A stretch of DNA of 64,000 nucleotides from Clarkia xantiana subsp. parviflora (taxonomy: Eukaryota > Streptophyta > Magnoliopsida > Myrtales > Onagraceae): NCBI GenBank assembly GCA_036873135.1, contig JAPTYO010000008.1, forward strand, positions 23,723,001 to 23,787,000. The letters are read 5' to 3'. A program made the translations under genes and the position numbers. Positions 20,796 to 32,375 of this stretch are shown here, piece by piece; the stretch's first letter is position 1, and every line of letters begins with the position of its first letter. Below the pieces are notes generated by a model. It saw nothing but the letters and a program-made list of their open reading frames with translations. It was not told where the DNA came from and made no database searches.

Positions 20796-22498
20796 GGATT
20801 TAAATCAAATTGGTACCTGGGTTAACAAACCAAAACGAATTGGTACATCCACTAAATTTTGTTGCTTTTTGGTACCCGAGTTATCCTGGGTGTTGCACCG
20901 TTAGAATTTCTGGTTAAAACTAACAGAATCCCATTTTTGGCGCATGAAAAGACCAAAATACTCTTTTTACATAATAGCTACATAATAGCAACTAAAGACT
21001 TTGAAATTCAATATCTCACTCATTTCTTCATCTTTTTGGACGATTCTTTATAAACCGCATAACTTTTCGAGATCTATGCAACCCAAATAGACGTAAAGTG
21101 ATTTGTCCAACTTTTTTTTTTCCAATAAACACCGTTTTCCATGTTAATTCATTCTTTTTTGTATCAAACTCCACCGCATTCTAACACTTATCACCCTTGA
21201 TCACCCACTTTTTTTACTAATTGGATTCCAATACTACAATCAAACTGTTGCTCTTGGATTCCAACACTTCTGTTTAAGAACCAAATTGATATTATACCTT
21301 TCATCCAATAGAAAACAAAAAACGAAGTCTGTCGAATTAATTATTATGCAATATATAACTTACTGGAATTTTTCTCTTGATGTCTCCAATAAACTATACT
21401 AGTGTGTTTCTAAATTAATAAACTTCACTGCAATATGACATATGGATCTTAGCATGATAAGCTACCAATTTTTGTTTATATTTTTTTGTGTACATGATGA
21501 AAAATTGACCAGTTCTGCAGGTCTTCGATTTTTAAATCTTGACATGGTCCAGCATAAAATTGCAAATGGAAGCATTTTCTGGCAGTAACTCGAAAGAAAA
21601 TTTACTGGTTGTCTCTAGCCACATAATGGTAAAAAAAAATGTGTGGTTCAGTTAATGCAAGCATCTTATTTTCTCACATTATGGGCATCCCTCATGATAC
21701 TGAGAGTATCAATTTCCACATGTAGATTAAATGGGAAAATAAACTATTTCTTCTTAGTGTCCATTCTAAAAGTTCTTCCAATACCCTTAACAATACTTTT
21801 CCTATTGTTCTACTCCAATTATGAAACATCTTTATCTATCTAAGATCCATATGTTCTCTTGCAGTGACGTTTATTGATTTAGAGACACATCAATATATTT
21901 TATTGGAGACATCAAGAAAAATTTCAGTAAATTATAGATTGCATAACAATTGAATCGACATACTTTCATTTTCTGTTTTCTTTTGGATGAAAGGTATAAC
22001 ATCAATTTGGTTCTTAAACAGAAGTGTTGGAATCCAAGAGCAACGGTTTGATTGTAGTATTGTAATCCAATTAGTAAAAAAAGTGGGTGATCAAAGGTGA
22101 TAAGTGTTAGAATACAGTGGAGTTTGATACAAAAAAGAATGAATTAACATCGAAAACGATGTTTATTGAAGAAAAAAAACTGGGAAAATCACTTTATGCT
22201 ATTTGGGTTGCATAGATCTCGAAAAGTTATGCGGTTTCAAAAAAAAAATCGTCCAAAAAGATGAAGAAATGAGTGAGATATTGGGTTCCAAAGTTTTGAG
22301 TTGCTATTATGTAGCTATTATGCAAAAAAAATGTATTTTGGTCTTTTCATGCGCCAAAAATGAAATTCTGTTAGTTTTAACCAGAAATTCTAACGGTGCA
22401 ACACACAAGATAACTCGGGTACCAAAAAGCAACAAAATTTAATGGAGGTACTAATTCGTTTTGGGCTGTTAACCCAGGTACCAATTTGATTTAAATCC
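20796..22498. mobile_element. Foldback transposon with about 650-bp inverted arms
   Basis: The left arm 20796-21453 begins GGATTTAAATCAAATTGGTACC. The right arm 21840-22498 is its inverted copy, ending AATTTGATTTAAATCC. Shared inner landmarks include GATGTCTCCAATAAA, GGTATAACATCAATTTGG-like, CAAACTCCACCGCATTC-like and TTTTGGCGCATGAAAAGACC. The arms end inwards at CATATGGATCTTAG. A loop of about 386 bp separates them. Long arms suggest a Mutator-like foldback element. No transposase is present and no clear target duplication was found. Short open frames here are chance. Confidence 0.8.
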
Positions 22499-22763
22499 CT
22501 TATAATTATTATATATATATATAGTATAACTATTATAATAAAATTACATTACAAAATATACAAAACATTATAATTTAATATTACAGTACATATATAGTAA
22601 AACATAATTAAGCAACCTAACATTACATTATTTATAATTCACGCTTAAATAATTTATAACTAATGGGATCATTATTTTCCACAACTTGTCCATAATTATT
22701 AATTGCATTTTATTCTTTTGTATACAACTCCAAAAGTTTGGCCCATGAAGAAATATTTGAAAG

Positions 22764-22802
<39 letters not shown>

Positions 22803-24081
22803 TATGCTAGCAAGGTGTTGGATTCCACCTACGTGAGCGGCTTTTTATAGTTTATATTATATACATTGTAATTATTGCAATGCAAGACGACTGAGAATGA
22901 AAAATTATGGGAGCTATTTTGGTTAAGATAATGTTACAGTGAAAAATAATATTAAATTAGAGGGTTTGATAAATTATCCCACACATATGATTGAGCAAGA
23001 CATTATTACTTGTAATGTAATGTCGGGTTCTATTAATAGCCTATAATTTGAAGATCTGCGCGCTTAAATTACTATCCTCTAGAGTTACTAAACGTCTAAA
23101 TATATAATATGTGCATTATTTTCATTTTTGTACAAACTATATGGTTATAGCTAAGCAGTGAAAAGTTAAAAAAAAAAAAAAAAAAAATTAAGCAATGAAA
23201 TAAAAATTTATTAATATACTAAATACGACGGCAAAGAAAAAGCTAAACAATGGGAAGTTGCATAATATCCCTGCACCCCCTCTGTTTCAATTTAAGCACT
23301 TATATATATTTCATTTTTTTTAGTATACTAATGAACGGGGTTGCGATCAATATTGAGTTTATATAAAGAAGTGAAATGATAGTTGTATTTAAAAAATGTG
23401 AATTATACAGATATAACTCAAGACCTATAATACACCAAACTTTAAAATAAAGAAATAAATAATACCGATATACATAAAAGCGAAGATGTCTAAAGAAACC
23501 TTTTTATAATTATATAAATTTCTTAGAGTTTGATTGTACACACAATGAAGTAAATAAATTAACTATAATGAATGTCTTTCTTAAGAATGTACATATAAAA
23601 AATAAATCATGTAAAAAAAATTATCCATTCTGAAGCAAATGATCTTTGATGCCTTCAATTCATTGTGCCACATAAATCCTGGTAGGTTATGTATTGAGGT
23701 AGACTAAGCATTGGGAAATAAATTGAAAGAGATGCCTAATCATTATCCCAAAGTGAAGGAGTAGTTTGGTAATTTTATCTATATATGTGATTTCGTTTCG
23801 TTGTTTCCATTGATTTCCCAACTAAAGAGAAAATTGAAACTTTTTTTAGCAAAAATGATAAATTCAGCTTCGCAATCGATCAGAACCAATCTAAGTAGAA
23901 TGTAGGCAGTAAGTGATCTTTATCTGAGAAAAGAGCTTTATCCCTACTACACATAACTTCCAGCCTTCAAAATAAAATGATTAAACTCGAATAGAAAGGT
24001 TCCAAATTCTTTATTGTTGGAATAGGATTTCGCTTGAGCTTATTAGATAGTCTGTCTAATTTCTCATTGTACTGAAAATAT
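22499..24081. other. AT-rich intergenic DNA with long poly-A tract
   Basis: Contains a run of about 40 A residues at 22760-22800, another of about 20 at 23168-23188, and no supported gene. Near 23880-24080 the sequence changes composition and may already belong to the organelle-derived block. Confidence 0.45.
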
Positions 24082-24420
24082 TTAAATTTTAAATAGGACC
24101 GCGGTTAATATGAATAACAGAAACTCTTTTATAACCATTTCTATACATTCAATGGACTCTACGGATAGAGGAATGCATAGAGTTGAACATAGTAAAATAA
24201 GAAATTGAAAGATTTCGTTGAAATTGTTCGTTTGGAAATTTCCTGAAAAGAGAATCCTAGGTTCTTCTCTCCATCGGAACAATAGGGCTGTTATGCTCAT
24301 TACTAAACTTATTGAAGAGATGAAATATAACCAAGGTATATCTGTTTGATCAGAGGTTGAATCGATCATCAGAAGAAGAATTAGGCAAAAAAATGAGGAT
24401 ACATTCTGGGAAAATATAAA
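24082..24420 (-). pseudogene. ndhB: Plastid ndhB fragment in the nucleus
   Basis: On the minus strand the frame reads [37 protein letters not shown] and [20 protein letters not shown]. These match the N-terminal part of the plastid NAD(P)H dehydrogenase subunit 2. The true start is missing and the C-terminal two thirds are absent; the frame ends at a stop near 24082. It is fused on its N-terminal side to ycf1 sequence, an order not found in plastid genomes. It is a transferred, non-functional piece. Confidence 0.85.
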
Positions 24421-24439
24421 TTCCATCGAAGAGAGGTAG

Positions 24440-24715
24440 GGAATACAATCTTTTTTCTAAGAAAAATATGCATTAATAATATTAAAGCTCTTACGGCTTG
24501 ACCAAAGTCAATGTTCTCCCACATTTCCATTACATTCTCAATTCGTATCTCATCCTCCAGGTCTTCGTCGATTTTCTCTTTCGGACTTGTGGTTGACAGC
24601 CCCAGTATTTTCCGTTGTTCCTCCCTATTATCCAAAAACGTCACGAGCCAGTTTATTTTAGCTTTTTTAATTATATGGGCTTCAAAAAAAGAGTTTCGCT
24701 TGCACGGCGATGTTA
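24440..24715 (-). pseudogene. ycf1: Plastid ycf1 (Tic214) fragment
   Basis: The minus strand reads SPCKRNSFFEAHIIKKAKIN with one frame break, then MTFLDNREEQRKILGL, KEKIDEDLEDEIRIENVMEM and [19 protein letters not shown]. These correspond to an internal part of plastid Ycf1, a protein linked to the inner-envelope translocon. Only about 90 residues are present. A short copy of its start recurs at 28205-28256. Confidence 0.8.
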
Positions 24716-25070
24716 TCTAGGTCTCGAGAAGAGAGGGAAGTCTTATATATCTGATGATTCAGTCTAGAAAGACCTCTATTTCCATTACCAGCCCGAGTCT
24801 AGGTAGTACCCCGGGACTGTACCATAAAAGACTGACCGGAGATTCCTCCAAGTAGACATGGTCCATTACTCTAGACCAGGTTCCCTTCAAGAATTGGAAT
24901 CCGGAAAGACACTACTTTGACCGCGACAAGGTCAACGCATCAACTCGTTTATCATGGAAAGCTTAGGTCTAGGCCTGTGGGGTGATTACCCGAAGTTGTT
25001 TGACCACACTTTCATCTATCCTTCTCAGGAGTCTGAACCCCTACAACTATTATGGGGATAGCGCCAAATC
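24716..25070. other. Unassigned sequence between plastid fragments
   Basis: High-complexity, fairly GC-balanced sequence unlike the surrounding AT-rich DNA, for example around CGAGTCTAGGTAGTACCCCG. It could be mitochondrial, which would explain the mixing of plastid pieces, but I cannot recognise it. Confidence 0.4.
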
Positions 25071-25076
25071 TTATCG

Positions 25077-25350
25077 ATGGCTTCCCTTGCATTACCGGGC
25101 CTGAGAGGTTTTGTTGCCGAATTATTAGTATTCTTTGGAATAATTACCAGTCAAAAGTATCTTTTAATGCCAAAAATACTAATTACTTTTTTAATGGCAA
25201 TTGGAATGATATTAACTCCTATTTATTTATTATCTATGTTACGTCAAATTTTCTACGGATACAAGCTATTTATTGTTCCAAAGTCTTATTTCTTTGATTC
25301 TGGTCCGCGAGACTTATTTGTTTCCATCTCTCTCCTTCTACCAATAGTTC
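25077..25350 (+). pseudogene. ndhD: Plastid ndhD C-terminal fragment
   Basis: The frame reads [40 protein letters not shown] and [20 protein letters not shown]. These match the C-terminal part of plastid NAD(P)H dehydrogenase subunit 4. It runs in frame straight into rpoC1 sequence at about 25353. Confidence 0.85.
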
Positions 25351-25352
25351 TC

Positions 25353-25508
25353 ATCGAAGTTCATTATGAATTCTTGGGTACCTATCATGAGATTTATGGG
25401 CACTATCTAATAGTAAGAAGTGTAAAAAAAGAAATTCTTTGTATATACATTCAAACAACTGCCGGTCATATTTCTCTTTTTAAAGAAATGGAAGAAGCTA
25501 TACAAGGG
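25353..25508 (+). pseudogene. rpoC1: Plastid rpoC1 C-terminal fragment fused to ndhD
   Basis: The frame continues as [40 protein letters not shown] and KEMEEAIQG, which matches the C-terminal end of the plastid RNA polymerase beta' subunit. ndhD and rpoC1 are far apart in plastid genomes, so the join is a rearrangement. Confidence 0.8.
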
Positions 25509-25901
25509 CGTCTCCTATCGGGGCGCAAAGGACTATACCTAGGCCAGTTCCCCTCATGTTTGTGGCCCCGTCGACTGACAGGGTCCAAGATCTGGCTACC
25601 GCCCCCTCTGTTGTGCACAGAATCTCCCGATGCCTGCCTGGTTCCTTACCCGTAACTGATCCGGTCAAAAGTAGAATCAACCTCACCGTGGCCAATTACA
25701 TCGATACCAATGAGATATCGATACCTTCCGCTATGTCCTAGTCTGCTACATGGGCATCATTTAGAGCTCATAGTTTCCTATCAGCACCGCCGGAAGCAGG
25801 TCATCTTTACTTTCACTTAGCTATCATACATATATACTACTATATGAGGTGGCTTGCTTTTGTGCACAACTCCAAATCTAAGTTAAAAAGTTATGTTAGG
25901 T
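25509..25901. other. Unassigned, possibly organelle-derived sequence
   Basis: The GC content stays higher than in surrounding DNA until about 25830, for example at CCCCGTCGACTGACAGGG. No known gene is recognised. A CACTA-like element begins at 25902. Confidence 0.4.
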
Positions 25902-27313
25902 TACTACAACAAATCAGGGAATCAGTGACAATAAAATTGTCACAATTACCTACAAAATTCGTCACAGGTGTATTCAGTGACAAATTTTTTGGTTGTCACT
26001 AGGCGTCACTAAAACCCGCGTCAGTAATAATCGTTGTGACGAATTTGCTTAATTGTCACTGATGAATTTTCTTTACTCACGACCGTTTTCGCCACTAATA
26101 AAAGGACACTAGTGACAAGAGAGCAAACGTCACTGATATATAAGGAATAAAAAATCACTGAAATTTATTTATAATTTTCTTTTCACAAAATAATTAATTT
26201 ATAAATAATAGCAATTAAAAATATATTTATAAATAACATCAGTTTTTCACAATAATATATATTATTATTCCATCAGAAATAACATGATTCATAATAATAA
26301 AGAAAAAGATACAAATACAATTTAACGAAATCTTATTACAATAAACTTTACCAAAAGAAATTACAAAATTGACAATGCAACTTTAACCACTCCATGAAGG
26401 CTAATCTCTTTGCCTATTCACTCTGATTATGTATATACAATAATAATAATAATCACTAAAATGAAAACGGTTCATCAACCGGCATACTTAACCATTGTCG
26501 ATGGTTTCCTCGTTCCCTTTAATTCCTCAATTACATCTCTGCCTCAATTTTTCTTGATACTCTTGCTGGAAATCATCAACATGGAACTATTCCATACTCT
26601 GCAGCAACAAATCCTAACGATCTGACTTAGGATCTGTTTCGATATTCATCAGATCTGCAAGAAGTTGAAGATTTACGGTCTGATCTTGCACAGATCTGTA
26701 AAGTAGAGGTATTGAAAACGAAAAACACGCAGAGATCTATGGTGTACGTAGATAGTGGTACAAATGACTAACCTGGTCAGAAATGCCTCGATTCATGACT
26801 CTTCAGATGCCTGCTTCTAGTTCATGTCGTGACACATCTACTGGCTGTGGCTCTACGAATCTGTGACCCTGTTCCGTGTAAGCCATGACTCCGACTTCGT
26901 AAAGTGCAGTCCGTCGTCCCCAAGAGAAGAACGAACAAGCGAACCCATCTAATACCACTAGTGGAAGCCAACCAGTTCTCAGTAGAAAAAAGCATAGAAG
27001 GAGAGTCCCTTTTTGGAGAACAATAATTCACGGCGGTTTAGTGGAAAATGGATGGTTGAGATTAAATAGATTAGGGTTTGGAAATTAATAAAGACAAGTT
27101 TTGGGCCGAGAGAATGGCTAGTTTAAGGGCCCGATTTAGATTTAGTTATAATAATATAATATTTCAAATATAAAAATTAATTATATATTATATTATATTA
27201 TATTTAGAAAATATATATATAAGGAAAAATGTATTATTATATTATACTTATATATGTTACTAATTAAAAATTAAAAATTTGATGATATAATGATAAGTAT
27301 ATTATGTAATGTG

Positions 27314-27357
<44 letters not shown>

Positions 27358-27460
27358 TAATTAAATAGTTGATAACATATATATTAAAATAATACATTTA
27401 TAAATATTAGATTTTCATGTATTACTATTTTAATTAAGCATAGCAAATGTTTTTTTACTA

Positions 27461-27495
<35 letters not shown>

Positions 27496-27857
27496 TAATA
27501 TATTGACCTTTTTGAATTTTACCTCTTTTATTCAAAAAATTATAATTCTGCTTGTCGTTAACACTGTACTTTTGTAGAGATTTCATAATTGTCACTAATG
27601 TGCATTATGATTTTAGTGACGATTAACTGTGACGTAATAGTGATGACTGCAATAATTCGTCACTGTTGAAGTCTCTTTAGTGACAAAATAAGTGGTTGTG
27701 ACTAAAATTTATATTATTAGTGATGAAACAAAAATCGTCTCTAATATCTATGACATGAGTGACAAATTATTTTAGTTGTCACTAATATAATTTTCTTTTG
27801 TGATGATTATGATTTTGTCACAACAAATCGTCACTGTTGTCTTAATTTCTTGTAGTA
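25902..27857. mobile_element. Non-autonomous CACTA-like (En/Spm) transposon
   Basis: The left end TACTACAACAAATC and the inverted right end TACTACAAGAAATT (27857 to 27844 on the minus strand) match the CACTACAAGAAA type of terminus, with the first base changed. Both subterminal regions (25925-26130 and 27590-27840) are filled with GTGAC/GTCACTAA motifs in both orientations, as CACTA subterminal repeats are. Flanks GGT and TGT do not form a clean 3-bp duplication. No transposase is encoded. The middle holds (TA)n runs at 27317-27350 and 27462-27491. Confidence 0.65.
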
Positions 27858-28399
27858 TGTTCTTAGTAGCAGTCGACGACCTTTTTTCTCCTATCTTTTT
27901 TTTTTCTTTTGAACAAACCTGAATAATCCTCATTTTTTGACTCCATAATAACAGGTAGGTTTCATGTTTGAAAAGAAAAGCGGAGGCACGCCATCTGCTA
28001 GCATTGTGCTTTGGAATCGATTCTTTATCAAAGGCCCACCTGCCCTACGACCGCCTTTTAGTTTGTTTTTTTTCAATTTTTTCAAAGTAGAGGCATAAGA
28101 TTTATGCTGTGAAAATAGCATTCCCCCCGCTTAATGGATAACCATTTATTACCAATGGGGAATTTTTTTCATCTTCAATTCAAAATTGAAATGCTTGGAT
28201 TTCAGCTTTTTTAATTATATGGACTTCAAAAAAGAATTTCGCTTGCATGGCGTCTCGGTCCATTTGAAAACAACTATTCAGATAACCTGAGAAATAACAC
28301 ACCCTAATATATATATATACAAAATATGATACCACGTAGCGCTATGGCTCATAAATCGATCAAAGGAGTTATATACAAAAAGTATGATACTGTTTTTAA
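27858..28399. other. Possible second organelle-derived stretch
   Basis: 28205-28256 nearly repeats 24658-24712 (shared TTTTTTAATTATATGG and TTTCGCTTGCA words), the start of the ycf1 fragment. 27950-28200 has unique, non-AT-extreme sequence but no recognised gene. If the CACTA element is removed, this lies next to the block at 24082-25901. Confidence 0.45.
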
Positions 28400-28416
28400 C
28401 ATGGCGCCTAAATCAA

Positions 28417-31022
28417 TCATTCAAATGTGTTGGTGACATTTCTCCATTGATGTTGGATTGCTAACTCAAGGCCTTGTAGTAGTGCACGGGTTTCAACCAT
28501 AGTCGCTCCAAAGTCCATGCTTCTTGTGTTTCTCCCTCTGATTAGCTCTCCATTTAAGTTTCGAGCCACCACACCTATTCCGCTTCTTCCCGTCGACATT
28601 TCCCATGAACCATCGCAGCAAATGGAGATTGTGTCATTACTTAGTGGTTGCCATGCTGTGATCGCAGTGTTATGCTGCCCGAATGAAGGTTGAAAAACAT
28701 GATTCCGACCACCTGTTAAAAATTTGCACCCTTTCCAGCACGACTCGCGGATTCGGCTTGTCCCTTTGATACATAGCTCTGCACCTCTCTTTCCAAAACT
28801 CCCATGCTGTAATAATCAACTTCAAATACAAAAAAGAAGCATTTTCTCCCTATCTAGCTTGTCTCTCAAACATAAGCTCTAGCCAATCGACCCAATTCAA
28901 AGTATTCCCATGATCCCATCTCATACCCATACCTCTTAACCAAACCGGCATAGTCCACGTACAATTCATCAGATCATGGTCTATGGTCTCCACACAATCG
29001 CAGAATGGGCACTTTGGTTCCACCCCGATTCCCCTCCGATTTAATTCACCGAAAGTCGGCAATGCACGAGCGCAACACTTCCAAAGAAAATGTTTAACTT
29101 TTGATGGTGCTTTACCTTTCCAAACCCCTCTCCATACAACTTTAGGCACACTTCTAGATGTAGAGGGATTAAAGGACGGGGGTGGCTGATCTTTGTCACG
29201 AAGGCACCGGTAAACTAGTTTTGGGACAGCTGCTCCGGACTTCGATGATGGCCACACGAGCTTATCTGGTGTAGTAGTATTTCTTCGGACGTGAATACTG
29301 GTAATAGCGCGACGTTCTTCCTCGGTAGTCGTTGGTTGTATCGGATCCAGGTTCCACACCATTTCTGATGGCCTAAGTAGTTCAGCCACTCTTAAACTAC
29401 CATTGACCCCATCCAGTTCAAATCAAGACGATGACCATCTATATTAGGGATCCATGCATCGTGAAAAACCCGTATTGATTCGTCAGTCCCGATACGCCAA
29501 ATACCTTCTTGTCCTAGTATATCACGTCCCTCAAGGATATTAGACCAAGCCCAAGAAGCTCTTCCGCCTTTCGTAGCTTCCATGAAGTTGGTCCGAGGAA
29601 AGTATATGCCTTTCAATACTTTAACCCAAAATGCATCAGGATTGTTTTGAACACAACATGCCGTTTTTGTAAGCATAGCCCGATTAAAGGTGTGCACATC
29701 CCGAAATCCCATACCCCCTTCCTCCTTAGGCAAAGTCATGCGATCCCATTTCTTCCAATGTAGCCTCTGTTCATCCCCTTTTTGGCCCCACCAAAAGCGC
29801 GCCACCATTCTATTGACGTCATCACACCACACGTTTGGGAAGGAGAAAAGCGCCATAGCATAGGTAGGGATTGACGTGATAACCGCCTTGATGAACACCT
29901 CTTCCCCGACATTATTGAGAAAAAGGTTCTTCCACCCATGAATTTTATTGGCCACTCGGTCTTTTAGAAATCCAAGAGCCTCACGTTTTGACCGTCCCCA
30001 TACCATCGGTAATCCCAAGTATTTCCCTAAATTCTCAACCGGACGAATTCCCATGACGTTAGCTACCATGGCTCTCGTATCCTCGTCAACATTGGATCCG
30101 AAGAAGATCTATGACTTGGCTAAGTTGATGCTTTGTCCTGACGCTCGATTATATGCGCTTAATATACTCTTTAAGGACCTCGCATTTTGCTCATCGGCCG
30201 TAATAAAGAATAATGAATCATCCGCCAAGATTGTGGCCCCCCAAGATTGTTTCACAATATATGTGCATCCCTCTTCCAATAATCGCATTGCCTCAAACTT
30301 GAAGGTTCGCCTTCCACGCCCATCACGATAATCAAGTTAAAGCACCAACAGACAATGATCTGACCCCGTCGCCGGTTTATGAAAAACTGTTGTATTTGGA
30401 AAGGCCTCAATCCACGCCTCATTCACAAGTCCCCGATCAATCCTTTCTCGCACCCTATCCATACCACTCCTATTGTTGCACCACGTAAATTATTGTCCTT
30501 TGAATCCCATGTCTACAAGTCCGGTATGAATCATCATCGCATTAAACACATCCATATACCTCGGGTTCTTCAAGTTTCCTCCATCTTTTTCAAAGTTCAA
30601 ACAAATGTCATTGAAATCACTGATGCAGACCACTTCGTATATTTGAAATTCGACGAAGTAAATCCCAAGTTTTTAACACGTTCATCCCACTCCGGGTGGG
30701 CGTAAACCCATGTTATGAAGATTTCTCCCCCAACACGGTCATGCTGAATTTTTGTATCAATGACATTCAGATTCCTGAAAATCACCTGGAGATCTACCTC
30801 TTGATGCCACCACAAAGTCAAACCCCTTGTTCTTCCACGTGGATCCACATAGCACGATATCTCTATTTTGAGTACCCTCCTTGCCCTTTCACACACTTGT
30901 TTTTTGTTTTTAGTCTCCATTAGAAACACCATCTCCGGTTGATGCTTCTTCCCGAGATCGGATAAAGTAGGAACTGTCAGTTCCGATTCCAAACCCTGAC
31001 AGTTCCATGAAAGTAGACTCAT
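28417..31022 (-). pseudogene. LINE ORF2: endonuclease, truncated RT, zinc-binding region, RNase H start
   Basis: ATG at 31022 overlaps the ORF1 stop as ATGA. The apurinic endonuclease starts MSLLSWNCQGLESELT, and its expected end FKFEAMRLLEEGC is found at about 30300. It is then joined directly to RT motif ATILADDSLFFITA, so RT fingers and much of the palm are deleted at about 30240. RT continues with GKYLGLPMVWGRSK and LPKEEGGMGFRDV. The zinc-binding region reads LWKCCARALPTFGEL and CPFCDCVETIDHDLMNC. RNase H begins CCDGSW and breaks off near residue 60 of its domain. Frameshifts lie near 29400 and 30600, with a stop near 30109. Confidence 0.85.
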
Positions 31023-31581
31023 GAAGACCGTGTGGCTGTGTTGGGACAGTCACCAGAACTCTTTGATTGTTGATTCAAAACTCCACTAACATTCTTCATT
31101 CCTCCGCGTCTCACCGTGCCACTTCTAACTTTGGACAAGATCTTTCGTTTGCCTCTAGTGTTTGACGCACTAGAGCATGACACTCCACCCTCTATAACTT
31201 CATCCTCAAATTTCAGCATCTTTTGTCTACTAGCTTCACTTTCTCCTTGGACTTCATCCCCTTCATAAGAACTCTTCCTTTTGAAAGAGAATTTGATCAT
31301 GATAGGGCTAAGGCAAGTTTGTGGAGGAGGCCCTTCCAACCCTCTTATTGGTGACTCATTTTCTGCGGGAAGCTCCACAATATAAGGTTCATGGGAGGGC
31401 GATCTTGGGAGCCATTCCTTGCCAATGAAAATCGGGTATTGAGCACTATTGGTGACATGTATGGTATTTCTAGGCCTTATGGTGGGTTTATATCTGGTTG
31501 ACTTAGTTTTTTGGGATGTAACTATATCACCCATGGCTTGGCTGTTCAGGTTTAGGAGAGGGGTGGGACTAGTGTCCATAG
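31019..31581 (-). pseudogene. LINE ORF1, C-terminal piece
   Basis: A 186-residue open frame rich in Ser, Lys and Pro, starting MDTSPTPLLNLNSQ as the first methionine after the element D junction and ending at 31019 with an ATGA overlap to ORF2. It is the C-terminal, poorly conserved part of ORF1, downstream of the knuckle. The N-terminal continuation lies beyond element D at 42816. Confidence 0.7.
31577..31581. repeat. Target site duplication of element D (left copy)
   Basis: CATAG precedes the 5' LTR and is repeated at 42811-42815 right after the 3' LTR. Confidence 0.95.
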
Positions 31582-32321
31582 TGATGGGTTCCGATGTAAT
31601 CGTTAGCCCCCGTTAACAGTCAATAAACGACGAGTAAGCCCAGTGGGCCTTGTGAAAGACCTGGAAGGTCCAGAAGCCCAGTATGAAGGGTCTCGACGAG
31701 ATCGGTCTCGATATATGAGCTGAATGCTCCCGACGAGAAGCCTCTGAGTAGGCCCCGATATGCCTTTGAGAAGGCCCCGATAATAAAGCCCCGAGAAAGC
31801 TGGCCCTGTCTCATGAGACGAGAGGTCCTGGGTGGTGACCTAGAATGAGATAACTCTGGAGTCTCCGATATGGATTGGGACTTGTGATCAGAGGATAAGA
31901 CCAAGAAACCCGCCTACTAAATAGGGTAGTGGGGAAACGGTTGAGATACAGATAAACTCCCCCGAGAAACGCAGGGCGTGCCCGAGATACACGGAGCGTG
32001 GGCGAGATACGCGGAGCGTAGGGCGAGATACACGGAATCCCGAACGAGATATATGGAACGTGGGTAAAATTGCCAGGCGCGGTTACAGGTAACTGAGGTA
32101 ACTTCCCCTCCTATATAAAGGAGGAAGTTACCTCAGAAAACACACATTCTAATACGAACTTAGACTTTTTGCTATCCACCACATCGTTCATACTCTCATT
32201 CAAGCATCGGAGAGGGATTCTGGGTCACCACCCAGGTCATCCCCTTTTGCAGGATTACGCGGAGCCCAGAAGTTCAAGCTTTCCGTCAAGAACGTAACGG
32301 AGCTTCGACCGTGATCCAACA
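31582..32321 (+). repeat. 5' LTR of element D
   Basis: Begins TGATGGGTTCCGATG and ends CCAACA before the primer-binding site. A short-period motif around CGAGATACACGGAGCG recurs four to five times at 31967-32055. A TATA-like CCTATATAAAGG is at about 32110 and the conserved stem-loop at 32220. Confidence 0.95.
32220..32235 (+). promoter_or_regulatory. Conserved LTR stem-loop (element D)
   Basis: CTGGGT (32220-32225) pairs with ACCCAG (32230-32235) around CACC. It stands between GCATCGGAGAGGG and CCCCTTTTGCAGG. The 3' LTR copy pairs 42709-42714 with 42719-42724. The stem is shorter and the loop smaller than in A, B and G. Confidence 0.55.
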
Positions 32322-32340
32322 TTGGCGCCGTCTGTGGGAA
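32322..32340 (+). promoter_or_regulatory. Primer-binding site of element D
   Basis: TTGGCGCCGTCTGTGGGAA begins at the LTR boundary. This is the primer-binding sequence typical of Tat-type plant elements; the exact tRNA was not settled. Confidence 0.8.
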
Positions 32341-32375
32341 ACTAACAAAAAGTCACAATAGTTTCTACTAGATCG

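Noticed and set aside
24082..25508. Functional ndhB, ycf1, ndhD or rpoC1 genes
   Set aside because: All are short internal or terminal pieces joined in non-plastid order.
26822..27031. 69-residue minus-strand frame in the CACTA-like element
   Set aside because: No similarity to transposase or other known family was recognisable.
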